Position numbers and translations under genes: made by a program. A stretch of DNA of 64,000 bases from Ailanthus altissimus (taxonomy: Eukaryota > Streptophyta > Magnoliopsida > Sapindales > Simaroubaceae), in NCBI GenBank assembly GCA_946807835.1, contig OX327711.1, positions 15,287,501 through 15,351,500 of the forward strand, given 5' to 3'. Below the pieces are notes generated by a model. That model did not search any database. It worked only from the letters and a program-made list of their open reading frames with translations, and was not told the DNA's origin. This document shows, piece by piece, positions 23,977 to 37,042 of this stretch. Each line of letters begins with the position of its first letter. Position 1 is the stretch's first letter.

Positions 23977-25689
23977 TGGCCCCTTCTTTTTTATTTCCAG
24001 ACCTTAATTGTTACCAAGGTTGTATCGATTTGTAATAGAAGGGTATAATGACATGTATTTTGGGGGCTAAGTAATACTTCTTGTTCAGTCCATAATTTAA
24101 AAGCTCAATTAGCTCAAAAATAGCTCAATTTTTGAAAGAATTTAGCCTTGATTTTAGATCAGATTTGTCAGGTAATCCAACATACCAATTCATGAATTCC
24201 ACAAATGAGTCGCGGGCATTATAAAGAGGTGGGATCAGATTAAACTTTGAATCCTATTCATATTTTAATTGATTAATTGTTCTGCATGAAGAAATATTTT
24301 TCAAAATAGGACGAATTTCACTTAAATCATTCTCTTTCATTGAAATATATTAGAATTTCTAATCAACTCAGGTTTGATTGAATCCATATTTAATTTAGAT
24401 TTGGATTTATACATTATATAAATATGCATCAAATGTTGTTCATAATTCATTCTATTTTGTTCTTATTCAACTCATTCTATTGAGATTCAGATCATTCTAC
24501 TCAATTCATTCAAGAGATAATTCATTCGGTTTCATTATATTAGAACATAGCATTCAACATCACTCTTCTACTTGCATTTGCAACACTCTTTACACACAAA
24601 GCATCATCTTTCTCAAAGAAATATTAACTCTCCTGTTTGTCTTTGCAACGCTCATCACACATAGAGCATTATCTTTCTTGGAGAAACACTGATTTAAGCA
24701 TTAGAATATTTTTTTTTCTTAAAGAAAAATAGTGTATTCTCATAATTTCAATGAGTAAAGTAAGATAAGAAAAATAATTCTCGTAAAATTCCATATTTGG
24801 AGAACTTCAATGGCACCATATATAAAAATTTTGAATGAAAAGCTAACATTTCTAATGAACCAATTACAAAAAAAATTGAAATAAAAAAAATAAGAAGCGA
24901 GAATCAATGGCTATGGTGAACTAATGAAGATTCTGAGACCTATCATACATAAACTGCATGCAAGCATATAAAGTTTAAAATTAAAAAAAAAAGAATTGAA
25001 ATCAGGAAAGGCAGAAAGAAAAGAAAAACAAAAAATTGAAACTAATTTCGTTCAGTTGTCATGGCAATATCTTCAATACTAAAAGCAAGTCCAGTGCTAT
25101 TGTTAAAGACAATATTTTGGTAGCAGTTTATATAGCATCAAATTACTTGTTGATTTATGAGAAAATTTCAAATACAACATCGCCTTTAAGAGAAAAGCAT
25201 AATAAAAAAATTACAAGAAAATAACAAACATCGCCTTCAAGGATGGAACCATCACCTTCAAAACATTTTTTACATGGGCAACAATGACCAACTGATGGGT
25301 GTATTTTATATTTATTATTTAAGCTTTTATAAACTTAGCATTTGTTTATTTAAATGTGAATTTTATGCTTTTGATATGCGTTATTGTTATTTTGTATGTT
25401 TGAAGTCAATTGAGCTATTTAGGATAAAAATCTAAGAAAAATAAGCAAAACGGTTAAATTTAAACAATATCTACTACAATGCTTAGTACCACAATGCCAG
25501 GATGGGCAGAACGTGAGCACAGCACTAGAAACCATTAATAGTACTTTTGATAAGTATCAACACTGGGCATTAAAAAATAAAAACTAGTTTGACTTATATT
25601 CGATATTTTGCCTTAATTTAAAGACATAAGCTTATAAATAAAAGATCAAAAAAAATTTATTTCAATAATCAAGAAGGGAGGAAAAGAAG
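23977..25689. other. AT-rich intergenic with a short internal duplication
   Basis: No gene recognised. Two diverged copies of a ~66-bp segment (CTTGCATTTGCAACACTC... CATCATCTTTCTC and the matching GTCTTTGCAACGCTC... CATTATCTTTCTT) lie in tandem at about 24568-24700. The short frames at 24480-24692 and 25036-25224 have no recognisable content. Confidence 0.5.
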
Positions 25690-27441
25690 GAGCACATCAC
25701 ATAAATGGGCCTAAGTGGGCTGTCGTGCCGGCTCAGGCGCAAAAACCTAGGCTGTGATCCAACACGACCACTGTACACAGCATAAAATCGTGTCGTACCG
25801 TGCTGGCACGGTTGGCCCTTTAGGCCAGGTCCATTGGTCATTTTTTTAAATACTTTTTAAAAGGTTTTTATAAAAAGGAAAAAATAAAAAAGTTATTGCG
25901 TGAAGTAGCTTTTTAAATACTTTTTAAAGGTCATTTGACCGTTGATCAGATGAAGGGGGCGTAGGTGCCTTAACTCACTCTTCATTCTCAATCTTTTTTC
26001 AACTCAACTTAAATATCTCCCAATTCTTTTTTAAATTATTTCTACTCTCTCTAAAAAATATATTCTCTCAAATTATTTATTTATTTTTAATTTTCATTAT
26101 CTAATTATATTTTTATTATTCATACAATAGCAAATTTCAATCTCAATGCTCTAAATAAATTTAAAAATATTTTAATCTTATCAACAAAAATTTCTAGTAG
26201 TTAATCTACTTTTACGGCTGAAAATGTTAGAAGTATTAGAAGAAAAAAAAGTGAACATAAAATGTTTGAAATTTTTTTACATTGGAGAATCATATAGATA
26301 CAACTTCTGAAAAAATTAAAGAAAAACTATCTGTAAGTTTTGTGGTAAAACTTTAAATGTCTAAGTAACTCACAACGCCAGGCATTTGAATCAATATGCC
26401 AAGGCATATTTTAAGAAACAGGGTCCAAATGAGCTAACTCAAACTCAACTTGTCTAAAGTGCTCCTAAAGGAAGACTATTTGGATTTTAATATAATTAGT
26501 GGTACATGCGTACTAGATTGGCTAGATATGTTGCAATAAGTGAACAAACTTATATATAAAAATGTACATTCAAATCCAACTTGAATGTACATGAAAATGT
26601 ATGAGAAATTTATGAAAATGTACATTCAAATCCAACTTCTCTCGTGTTCCTAAAAATATTGTTAAAAATAATTTTTTTCCCTGTATTTATTCAAAGTAAA
26701 CAAAACTAATAGATGAAAACTCACAATTTCAAGAAGTGTTTGTTATTACTTCTGCTTATTGGATGAATGTTAATGATTTGGGGTATATTTATGTTACACT
26801 GCATTATATTGATAATGAATAGTTTTTGCCAAAAAAAAAATTATTATTTTTTGCGAATTGGAATATCTACACAAAGCTAATATTTTTTTTAGCTCTTTAA
26901 TAAATATTTTTAGAGAATTTTAAATTGTTGACAAACGTATTAGTATTTCTTTTGATAATGCAAGTGTAATACTCGTGCTATAGATTTATTTTTAATTCAA
27001 TTAACACCTACGCGTGGTTCAAGTTTTTATTTAAGATGTTTTTGTTATATTCGTAATTTTATTGTTCAAGATGGTTTGAATATAATTAATTATCAGATTG
27101 ATAAAATTAAAGATGTAACAAAATATATTGCTTCATCATCTCATCATTTATAGACGACAAAAATTTAAAACTTTGTTAAGTAATTTTGGATTGGACGGTA
27201 GAAGGTTCAAACTCGTTGAAATATCATATATTTGATTGTAAAGTCTTGTGTAGGTTTTAGTGATTATTAAATATTATTTTATTGATAAAATTAAATATAC
27301 TATATTAAATAATGATGATTGAAAATTTTCATTTTATTGTATAAAGTTTTTAGAAGTATTTAATAAAGTCACATTAGTATATTTATATGTGTATCAACCT
27401 TCGTCTTCAATTACTTTGACTCGTATATAAAATATTAGTTA
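25690..27441 (+). pseudogene. hAT-superfamily transposase, 5' half, decayed (split by the retrotransposon at 27442)
   Basis: A GC-richer leader at 25705-25825 (GGGCCTAAGTGGGCTG, CGTGCTGGCACGG) resembles subterminal DNA of plant hAT elements. The transposase follows in fragments: a BED-type zinc finger (CKFCGKTLNV, then His residues in THNARHLNQ, 26336-26390), an SAYWMNVNDLGYI block near 26757-26790, ISFDNASV near 26946, and LRCFCYIRNFIVQDGLNII near 27030-27086, then KIKDVTKYIASS. These appear in the normal order of plant hAT transposases. Stops and frameshifts are frequent. A 56-bp spaced repeat (AATGTACATTCAAATCCAAC at about 26562 and 26618) is a local duplication. The coding sequence resumes at 41043. 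Confidence 0.75.
27437..27441 (+). repeat. Target-site duplication AGTTA, left copy
   Basis: AGTTA directly precedes the TG start of the LTR at 27442 and is repeated exactly at 41043-41047 after the CA end of the other LTR. Confidence 0.85.
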
Positions 27442-28343
27442 TGTTGACCTGAAAAAGTGGTTTCTTGGATCAATAAGCCTTAAGTTTGTTAAGGAGGAAT
27501 TGAACTTGGGCCTCGTCTGAACTTGATCAACTAGCGCAGGGTTGGGTTTCCTATTTTCCACGAGCTATGGAAAGGGGCTTGCAATAAAAATATGAATACA
27601 AGCTCAAAGGTGGTCTTGCCGGACTGGGTTCCGGCAAAGACGCTCCGATACTTAAGTCAGATAAAAGAGTTTTTTCTATTAAAGGATATGACAAAAACAT
27701 GAATTAGATGTTCTCCTCCAGATGGGGGGTACCCTTTTTCTTTTGTTTTTCCTCTCTCTGTGCTTTCTCTAGATTTTTTCATCATCCCCCGCCATGTTTC
27801 CCTCCTTTTCCTTTTATAGTGATGGCCTTTTAGGGACTTTTTTGGGCTTTTCTCTGCAGTATTTATCTTGTGCCGAATATTTCCTACTGTACTTCTGACT
27901 CATGCCAAATATCCGCATACTGTCCCCCGATATACGCCGAATATCCTTTATAGATTTTCTGATTCTGTTCTTACCCCACATCAGATGTCACTTCTGATTT
28001 ATTAAGCATATTCCTCGGGTTCATCTTTGTCGGCATTTTTGGTTCAAACGAGGCTTATTTTGGTCGAGTCAGGTCAGATTGCAAACGGGTCTACCATACT
28101 AGTTTGATATTGACGCGGGACTCCTATAAAGAAGTTGCAGAATATTGTCAATACCTTCTCGGCCATAGTCGCATTTGGGTCAGCAAATACTGAACAAGTG
28201 TTGTCATTTGCCGACCAGCTTTCTCAGCTCCCAACCGATTATATTGTTTTGTCGGGTTTAGGCCCATTGGTCATTGCTTATGGGCCTGCTTTGGTTGAAT
28301 TATGGGCCTGAGGGTAAGAAGAGATGGATTTTCAAAAGAAGCA
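27442..28343 (-). repeat. 3' LTR of the second Tat-like element
   Basis: Plus-strand ends are TGTTGACCTG and AAAGAAGCA. It aligns closely to 40128-41042, with small indels. The start codon used for the antisense gene's longest frame (28302) lies inside this LTR. Confidence 0.9.
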
Positions 28344-31300
28344 TCCACTTTTACGAGTGAAGTTCCCTCATCTGAGGTAGCTCTAAACGAGGCCGAACCG
28401 ATTTTGAGCTCCAGAGAGGACGAAGGCAACGATCCTAAAGACATAGTGGCGAGGGAGGGCATAGAGTATGGAATGAATGCCAGATATCGCGCTTCTTGCC
28501 TTAATGAAGACCACCTAACCCTTATCAGGTATTTCTACAACATCCATGAGACGGTCACCCATAAACTGCCCTCCAAGAAGGATTACCCGAGCAGCCCTAC
28601 AAATGGCGAGGTGGCCATTCATGTTAAGTTCCTAAAGCTAGGACTCATGCTTCTCATGCAGCGATATTTTGCTAAGATGTTGGCCCGCCTTGAGACAGCC
28701 CCTTCTCAATTGGGTCCAAACTCATTGAAAGTGTTTGCGGGCCTGTTCGTCTTATGGTCGAAGGTAGGGTAGTCCCTCTCATTTTCAAGCGTTGTGCTAC
28801 CTATACCATTTCAAGAGCAACACTAGAAGCCAGATGGGTTTCTATTACCTCTCATTTCATGGCCCTTAGCACTCGGTCCAAGGCCGACCAACCTCCGTAA
28901 ATGACTAGAAGGGAAAATGGTTCTTTGCCGAGGAAAGTGGGGTCAAAAGGTCCTCAAGAGAAGTGAGGGAGAGTGGGTCATCCCTGCTAAATTTTCTATG
29001 GATGCAAGTCCTAATTCTCGTGTCATGTGTTGGGCTTAAGTGATCAACTCGGCTTGCCTGACCTTTCTTTGTTTGCCCTCTTCTTGCAGTTACCCGGGCG
29101 ACTGACGTCGACGTTTTTGAGCAGACCCTTACTCGAATTGAAGCTGCACTTCAACACATCTGCCCAGTTTAAGAGCTGTTATCCTCGTCCAGCCTTATCG
29201 AATCGGGGTTAGTTCTATCTGTTCTGTCCCTGTCTCGAACCTGAAGTAAGTTTCCATCTCTTTTGTTCCAAACTTTCCTTTCCCGTTCCCTCCTTTTTTA
29301 TTCTCACATCTTTATAAAATGCAGAAATGTCTGAGCAAGGAGGTGGTGAAAGGAGGAAGAGGAGCCAAACTGAGGGTTCCTCCTCTGGTGGTCGGGGGCC
29401 TCTAAACCCTAACAATATCATGAGAATGCTGTTTGGTCTTGGGAGGAGCTGGGGGAGGTCATCTTCACTGTCTGCTGGTGATCAAGCCCGTGAGGGTAGG
29501 GCACCCCGAGGACTGTTTGTCCGAGAAATGGGGTTGAACTAGAGGGGTTCCTCTAGGGAATGAGCTCCCACTGAAACCCTACCACATGACTCTCTTTCTA
29601 TCCAAATACCAAGCAGAGAGCAGAGCCCCTCTGCTCGTCCCTCAGCCCAGGTTGCATAAGCTAGACTGGTAGCACCTTGGTCGAGCTCCCTGAGACATGA
29701 GGGGCGGTCTTCCTGTGAGGGGGCTTCTCTAGTGTCCTCCTTCGTGCTGGTTTCGAAGGCCAATGAGGGCTTGGGCTTCTTGCTCCCGGTGATGACAGAG
29801 TTGGAGAAGTATGTGACCCCCACCTGGGCGAGTCAAGCATTTTCCTTGGATCTTGCCATAGGTTTCAACGTCGTGCTGAGATCAACCCTCGATGTAAGTT
29901 ACCTAACATTTGGATTTTTCCTCCTTTGTGCATTTACTTGCTCTGACCTTGCATTTTTCTGCAGTCCATTTTCCTCATTTCTCAGTTCTGTGCCTAGATC
30001 ATGGGTTTCGCGACCGACACTCAAAAGGCGGAGGATGACCTTGCTCAGTCCCAGGCTGAGACTCAATAGGCAAGGAAGATCACCGAGCAGGAAAAGAGGA
30101 TGGTTGATGAGACGAGGGCCAAACTTGAGGAAATGATGACCGCCAGAGCTAAAACAGAGAGTAGGTTATCTGAGCTTGAGCACAAAAAATAAATGGTTGA
30201 GCAGACGATGATGAATAATCTAGCGATGGCGGGGTTCAAATTGGCGAGCTGATGCGCCAAAATAGAGAACTATAAGCCCAGCTTGGTGCATCTCAAAAGA
30301 AGAGAGAGCTGGTCAAGTAGAACCGGACCTCTCGGTAGCTTAGCTTAAGTAGCAGTGTAACCAATGGTCGGCTAATCATGAGGAAGTCTTTCATTAAGGC
30401 GCGATGAAAGGAATTTAAAGGTCCATTGCCTTTTTTTGGGAGCATTACCTAGAGATCAACCTTCAATGGCGATGGTCCTTGGCCACTAGCGGCTCTTTCC
30501 ATGAAGGAGAAACTTTCATCGGCCATGATGATGACGTGCTGATGCCTGCTGATGCGGGTGGTGATGAGCTCCCTCAGGCTGATGTACCTGCCCTTTCTGG
30601 GAGTGCTACTATTACGAGTGGTGGTGAGGTTATCCCTTTTGCCGACTAGGGGTAAATCAGCGATACTGCCCCCGTTGAGCCCCAAGGAAATACAGATGTT
30701 CTAGCCGACCCGCTGATAAGGGCAAATTTGTCATATATTTTCTCATGTTTTTATTATTAATATTTTATGATTTTATGAGAATAGATGGCTATTTATGTGC
30801 ATTATTGTTATTTATAGGGACTTGAACGAAATGCAAAGTTTTCAAAGTATGTGTCCATCGCCCCAGCGCCATAAGTATTGTAGCCCCAGCGCTAAAATAG
30901 TGATCGAAAGAAGAAAAATGACCAGCTTAAGTCGCGTCTAACGCCCCAGCGCGGACGAGTAACCGCGCCAGCGACGTTAAATCGCCCCAGCGCTATCAAC
31001 ATACCGCGTCAGCGGTGAAGCCGTTTTCATGTAGCGCCCCAGCGCCAAGATCCCACCGCTCTAGCGGTAATAGCTTTTTCACGCGTCGCCCCAGCAACAG
31101 ATGCATAGCGCGCCAGCGGTAGTACGAGTCCTAGTCCGACGAGAATTGAGATTTTCAAGCTCATATCAATCCCTATATAAAGCCACTCGTTCCCAACCTT
31201 CAAAAATAATAAAAAAGAGACCAGAGAAGAACCTAGAGCAAGAAAAAGAGAACTTAGAGCAGTTCAAGAGCACCAAGAATCTAGAGCAACATCAATCAAG

Positions 31301-32206
31301 AGCAATTCGACGTCTACATCGGTTTGCGATTGATTGTATCATATTTTATTTTTATTGCTGTAATTCTCTTGTAGCTATGAGCTAACTTATTTTCTAGGGT
31401 TAATATTTGAACTCAATATGTGTGTTTAAATGCCATATCTTTTAGTATTTAATAAACTTAGTCTTTTATTATTTAAATTACTTGTGTTTAATGCTTCAAT
31501 ATATCTAGCCAATATATGGTGAATGAGTTGGTAATATTATTGATAAACTCGAAAGAGGAATCAATATATTTAGACCTAGGTAATTCGATGCATGATTGTA
31601 GAGTAATATTCAATGTTGCATATGCAAGTTTCAACTTAGGATAGGAATATACCTAATTGGCATGTATGATCAATAAGACCTAATCTTAATGAATCTTAAT
31701 TTATTACAAGTACCATAGGAATATAGGTATTTGGTAAATTAGGGTATACTTGCATGACCTTGGAAGAGGCTTGTGAATACATTAGCGTCTTGATCAATAA
31801 TAAAGACTAAGTGAGTTAAATATTAGAGGATTAATCATTAAAAAGCATATTGAAGGATAATATTAATCCTAGATTTTCTCTACGTTGCTATCTTTAAATC
31901 TCATTGCATTGTATTTTTACTTTTATATTTTCTACATTCATTCTTAGGTTTTTATTTATCTGAATAATTATTAGGAAGATATAATTTTAGTAATTGGTTA
32001 AAAGGAAAAAATTATCCTTGTGGGTTCGACATCTGACTTATTTAGTCTCTTTATTACTTGCATACGATAGTGTATACTTGCACTTAATTTATGATATAGA
32101 AATATCGCATCACCCGCCCGCTGTTGCAACTCCTCTGGTCAGCAATGCTCCTGAGGTGGCTCCTGTTGTGGACTCAAATATGCATGATTCCGCCCTTGCT
32201 GCTTGA
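28302..32206 (+). pseudogene. Antisense spliced gene of the second Tat-like element (plant transposon-type protein)
   Basis: This gene lies antisense to pol and begins at the LTR edge. Exon 1 (28302-29007) has CLNEDHLTLIRYFYNIHE and, after THKLPSKKD, GEVAIHVKFLKLGL, the domain shared with the first element; a stop at about 28770 breaks it. Introns are 29008-29089 (82 bp), 29246-29324 (79 bp) and 29894-29964 (71 bp), all GT-AG. Exon 2 (29090-29245) is 156 bp, as in the first element, and encodes RATDVDVFEQTLTRIEAALQ. Exon 3 is 29325-29893. Exon 4 from 29965 encodes a heptad-rich coiled coil (DDLAQSQAETQ, KRMVDETRAKLEEMM). A solo LTR (30714-32112) splits the last part; the tail resumes at 32113 and stops at 32204-32206. 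Several stops show that this copy is also dead. Function is unknown. Confidence 0.7.
30714..32112 (+). mobile_element. Solo LTR family S, copy A (1399 bp)
   Basis: It starts TGATAAGGGC and ends TATCGCATCA, flanked by a perfect CCCGC duplication (30709-30713 and 32113-32117). There is no internal coding region. It carries a GC-rich block at about 30855-31130 made of CGCCCCAGCGC-like repeats, a TATATAAAG box near 31173, and a conserved end that includes TGTGGGTTCGACATCTGAC and GTATACTTGCACTTAA. It inserted in the last exon of the antisense gene. Confidence 0.85.
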
Positions 32207-33240
32207 GTAGATTCGTTTCTCCCTAGCCGATTCTCCACAGCGCGAAATGTTCTTCTTCTTTTTTTTGCCTTGTAATCGACCGATGTAATCATCTTTAATG
32301 AATGAACTATTTGCTCTTTTTCAACGTGTGCTCACCCTCCTTTATATGCGCAGAGTAAATTTGTTTCTCCATAGCGCAATTCTCTAAGATAGCGAAAACA
32401 CTTAAAATATTAATTTTCAAAACCAAGCCGTTAGTGATAATTATCGTTCTAACTAACATTTCATGTTTGATAACAAATTTAAAACAAAATAGGTTGACCA
32501 TTTTTTCAAACAGTTTTAGTTAAGACCGAAAGTCAGACAATCATTTTCAACTCACAGGCCGACCAATTTTTCATAATCAGCACGGTTAAGTGGATGCTTT
32601 TACTTGAACTGCAATTAGAAGCTATTTGACGTAAACCACTTAAGGTGTCTTTATAGCGGTGCCTTATCCAATTGAGTAGCTAGGTCACCTCTGGTGTGCA
32701 CCGGTCGTTAATGTAGTCCAAATTAAGTAGTTCGAACTATGTTGGGTGGGGGACCCTTTAATATTCTCAGGGGATTGACTCGGTGTAATAATGCTGAAAA
32801 GCATGCCATGGGTGCTGTGGAAATACCACAGTGATACTGTGGAGAGGCCACGGTCAAAACCTCTTCAATGTGCCCCACGATGTAACCCGTGGTAATGTTG
32901 TGGAAGTGTTACAGCCTTCGCCCTACCGAGCAGTCCAAGTGCAATGCTGTAAAATGAAAGACAAACTGGTCACGGCAGAAAGCTTTGTGAGACATGGTGA
33001 TGCTTTGCCAAAAAAGAGGATGCCTTTGTGATGATGATGTCGTGAAGATCCTGAGATAGGGCACAGTATGCTATTTCAGGCGATTGATGCAAGGCCTTTT
33101 GTCAAATAATTCGAGGACGCCCGCGTTGGTGGCTCGTTTCGTGTTCTGGTCAATTTACTCCTCACGAATGTCCATGCAAAAGAAAAAAAAGAAATGAGAT
33201 TTTTCATTTAAGCGCGATGTTTATACAGGGAAGGGTTACA
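32207..33240. other. Non-coding spacer of the second element
   Basis: Between the end of the antisense gene and the end of pol. At about 32790-32990 it contains short imperfect repeats built on ATGCTGTGGAAATACCACAG-like palindromes and GTGGTAATGTTGTGG. It does not match the ~95-bp array found in the same place in the first element. Confidence 0.5.
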
Positions 33241-36200
33241 AACAAAAGTTTAGAGATAGTATTTTCTTAGTAATTTGGCATTTTATAGTTTCCTGATGGC
33301 TCGTCCGTCTACTCCTTCAAGTTCGTAAGCCCCTCCTACACTCCTAAGGATTTTCTGGGGCCCTTCCCTGGTAGAAACTAGGACTTCATCTGTGGGGTTC
33401 TTCGTGTTGTGCACCAACCTCCGTAGCATTAGGTCTCCCTCTTTGAAACTTCAGACCCTGGCCTTCTTGTTGTTGTATTTAGTCACATTTTACTGGTAAG
33501 CTGCTGCTCGAATTTGGGCTCGGTCTTGAAGCTATTCGATCGAGTCCAGTCCCTCTTCATCAGGTTATTGTTGATGATTTTGAAAAATTTTAGTACTCGA
33601 TGGGTTGGGGTTCCAAATTCTGTACGGATCACCACTTCACTTCCGAAGACTAATGAGAATGGCCTCTCGCTGGTGGATATTTTACTAGTTGTTCGGAGCA
33701 CCCATAGTACTTCTAATAGCTCTTCTACCTATATTCCCTTTCTTTTCGTTAGCTTTTTCTTAAGTAGCTTTTTGATCAGCTTGTTGGAGGACTCAACCTG
33801 GCCGTTGGTTTAAGGGTGCACGGGGGAGGTAAATGACAGTCGTACTCTTAATCATTCACAGAATTGCCTCAAGTTGTTGTCGAACTGCTTCCCGTGGTTG
33901 GTGATGATGGTGTGAGGGATGTTGTACGACAAATCATATTCTTCTATACAAAATCACGGATATTCTTCTCCGTGATCTTTGATAGTGGCTCGGCCTCAAT
34001 CCATTTTGTGAAATAGTCGACCGCCATGACCATATACTTGCATGACCCCTCACTTCAGGAGAGTGGTACAATCAAGCCGAGCCCTTATTGGGCGAACAGC
34101 CACGGCCTATTCATTGCTGTTAGCTCTCTTGCGACCGCTTGGATCCTATCTGCGAATCTCTAACACACGTCACAGTACTGAACCAGGTGTTTAGCATCTT
34201 GAAGAGCTATAGGCCAATAATAACTGGTTCGAAAGATTTTATGGGCCAAAACTTTCCTCTCTGAATAATTGCCGCACACCCCTTCGTGGATTTCCCTTAA
34301 GACTTGCTCTGCCTCAGCAGGGTTCAGGCACCTCATATAGAGACAAGAGAAACCTCTTCGATACAATACCTCATCAATCACTGAGTAACTTGTAGCCTAG
34401 TATTTAATTCTTTGGGCTTCCTTCCTGTCACCCGAAACTGTTCCATTCAAGATATAGTCTTTGATGGGGTCTATCTAGCTCGACATTGATTCAATTTGTG
34501 CGATCTGATGCCATTCAGGCAATGACATCCACTTGATGGTTCTCGTTCCTCGAGATCAGTTCCATATTTATCTCAATGAACTATACAGTCAACTTGCGTA
34601 CAATAGCGAGGTAAGCGGCCATCCTTTCCTCTCTTGACCAGCACTACCTTAGCAGCTAATGCTTGAGCCACTCTTAACCCGGCTAGGAGGGCTTCGTATT
34701 CGGCTTCGTTGTTTGAAGCTTTGAACCCGAAGCAAATAGTGTACCTGATCTCGTCTCCCTCGGGGCTAATGAAGATGATCCTCGCCCCGTTTCCCTATAG
34801 GTTGGATGCCCCGTCAATATAGAGTACCCATGCTTCCGAGTTTGTCTCGAAGACTTCTTGACTGGCGGCTGTCTTGTAGATACTCTTAGCTACGAAATCG
34901 GCTAAAACCTACCCTTTAATGGTAGTTCGGGGCCAGTAGTGAATATCAGATTCACTCAACTCCATGGACCATCTGACTAATCGGCCCGACAGGTTAGGCT
35001 TATGTAAGATTTTTCTGAGTGGTTGGTTGGTTAGCACCACGATGGTATGTGCTTAGAAATAGGGTCGCAACTTCCTCCTAGTCATGATTAGCGTAAAAGA
35101 TAATTTTTCGACGTGGGGTATCGGATTTCTGGCCCGGTTAAGGCCTTGCTTGTATAGTACACCAGTTATTGCACCCCCTCCCCCCTCTTCTTCTCTATCG
35201 AGGACTGAGCTGACAGCCATTCTTAGACTCCCAGGTACATTACCAGCGGTTCTCCTTACACTGGAATTGCCAAGTGTATTAGTTCGGAGAGGTATCTCTA
35301 CAGCAGCTGGATAGCTTGCTCGCACTCCTCGATCCACCGAACCTTCCCTTTTTTCTTGATGACTTAAAAAATGTGAAGCATTTTTCGGTGGCTTTGGAGA
35401 TAAAAAATGTGAAGCATTTGTTGGTGGCTTTGGAGATGAATCTATTTAGTGCCGCAATTCTATCGGTTAGCTGCTGGATTCCCTTCACTGTGGTTAGAGA
35501 CTTCAGTTCTAAGATAGCTTGAACTTTATCTGGATTAGCTTCTATCCTCGTTGGCTTACCATGAAGTCTAAGCATTTTCTTGATTTCACTTTGAAGACGC
35601 ACTTCTCGAGGTTCAGTTTCATTCTGTTCTCCTTTAGCACCATGAAGGCTTCTCAGAGGTCGACCACGTGGTTTGCCGCTTTTACTGACTTGGCTATCAT
35701 GTCGTCCACATATACTTCTATATTCTTACCAATCTATTTTTGAAAAGCTTGTTTACCAATTTCTAATATGTGGCTCTTGCGTTTTTCAATTCGAACGGCA
35801 TTACCTGGTAGCAATAAGTCCCTTGGTGAGTGATGAATGATGTTTTTTCCTAATTGAGGGAGAACATCGGGATCTAATTATAGTCAGAAAATGCATCTAT
35901 AAAACTCAGTAGCTTATGCCCTGCCATTGCGTCCACTAGTTGGTCGATCTTGGGGAGGGGGAAACTGTCTTTGAGGCATGCCTTATTCAGATCAGTGAAG
36001 TCAACACACATCCTCCACTTTCCACTTGCCTTCTTTACCATTACCACGTTGGATAACCATTTTGGGTAGTGGACCTCTCTGATGAACTGTGTGGCCAGAA
36101 GTGTTTTCACCTCTTCCGCTACAGCTTTGTTTCGCTCCTGATTGAAGATTCTTCTTTTTGCTTAACAGGGCGAAACGTAGGACAGGCTGACAGCTTGTGG

Positions 36201-37042
36201 GCAACCAGTCTTGGGTCGATTCTGGACATATCTTGGTGGGACCAAGTGAAGATGTCCAAGAATTCTTGAATCAAACGAGTCAGCCCTTGCTGGACCTTCG
36301 GCTTCAATTAGGTTCCCATCTTAACCATGTTCCCAAATTCCCTGACCTCGACCTAAAGTTCTTGTATCTCCTCTGTCGGTTCTGGAGATTCAAGGGTTCC
36401 CTCTCTCAGATTAAGGGTGGAAATACAAAACATCCTTCTTGTCGTGACTGCATAACAGCTACTTGTTGCCTTCTGATCTCCTAAGGCCATTCTGACTCCT
36501 TCTCTCGCAGGGAATTTTAGCTTTAGGTAATGGATGGATATGGCTGCATTGGTATTCACCATGAACGGTCGCTCGAGGAGGATTCTATACAGGAACGGGG
36601 GGTCTACCACCAGGAACCTGGTCATTACTGTCTTCTCATAGGGTTTTCGTCTGATGGTGAGAATGAGGGTCACCACTCCAATCGGCATTACACAGCTTTT
36701 CCTGAATCCTTGTAGTGACGTTTGAGTTTCCTCTATATAGAGGTTCTTAATTTTCAAATTGTCTAAGGTTTCCTTGAAGTTTATGTAGACCGAGCTACTC
36801 GTGTTGTCACAAATCCTGTTTATTTTCTCTCCAACTACCACTACTTCAATTACAAGCGCATCGTCATGGGGGTAACTGATCACTTGAGCATTTTTCTCTG
36901 TGAACATGATTGGCACCTCTTGTGGTATCCTTGGCTTCTTGACTAAAGGGGTATTGCACATGACTTGATGTGCCACCATTGAGTACTTAGAGTAGTTCTT
37001 CTGTTGTTTATTCGAGTCTCCTGCCAGTGTAGGTCCCCCCAA
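33241..37042 (-). pseudogene. pol region of the second Tat-like element (PR-RT-RH-INT)
   Basis: From high to low coordinates: the protease region is open at 36353-37042 with ICDNTSSSVYINF at the position of the active site. RT includes YPKWLSNVVMVKKASGKWRM near 36001-36060, DLNKACLKDSFPLPK, and the catalytic YVDD at 35701-35712. RNase H has NNEAEYEALLAGLRVAQ near 34660-34715. The integrase zinc-binding part is open at 34160-34381 (EIHEGVCGNYSERK, then YYWP and YCDVC, with Tyr where the family usually has His). The integrase core and C-terminal region run to about 33243, ending NAKLLRKYYL. Stops and frameshifts occur throughout, but the longest frames (229, 107 and 78 residues) are better preserved than in the first element. 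Plus-strand frames over this stretch are complements only. Confidence 0.85.
35366..35437 (-). repeat. 36-bp tandem duplication after RT
   Basis: AAAAAATGTGAAGCATTT begins at 35366 and again at 35402. On the minus strand this duplicates twelve residues (ISKATNKCFTFF then ISKATEKCFTFF) without changing the frame. Confidence 0.85.

Noticed and set aside
30855..31130. CpG island of a gene
   Set aside because: The GC-rich block is inside a solo LTR bounded by a perfect CCCGC duplication, and consists of short CCCCAGCGC-type repeats without a coding frame.
33514..33813. Plus-strand open frame of 99 codons
   Set aside because: It is the complement of the integrase of the second Tat-like element.
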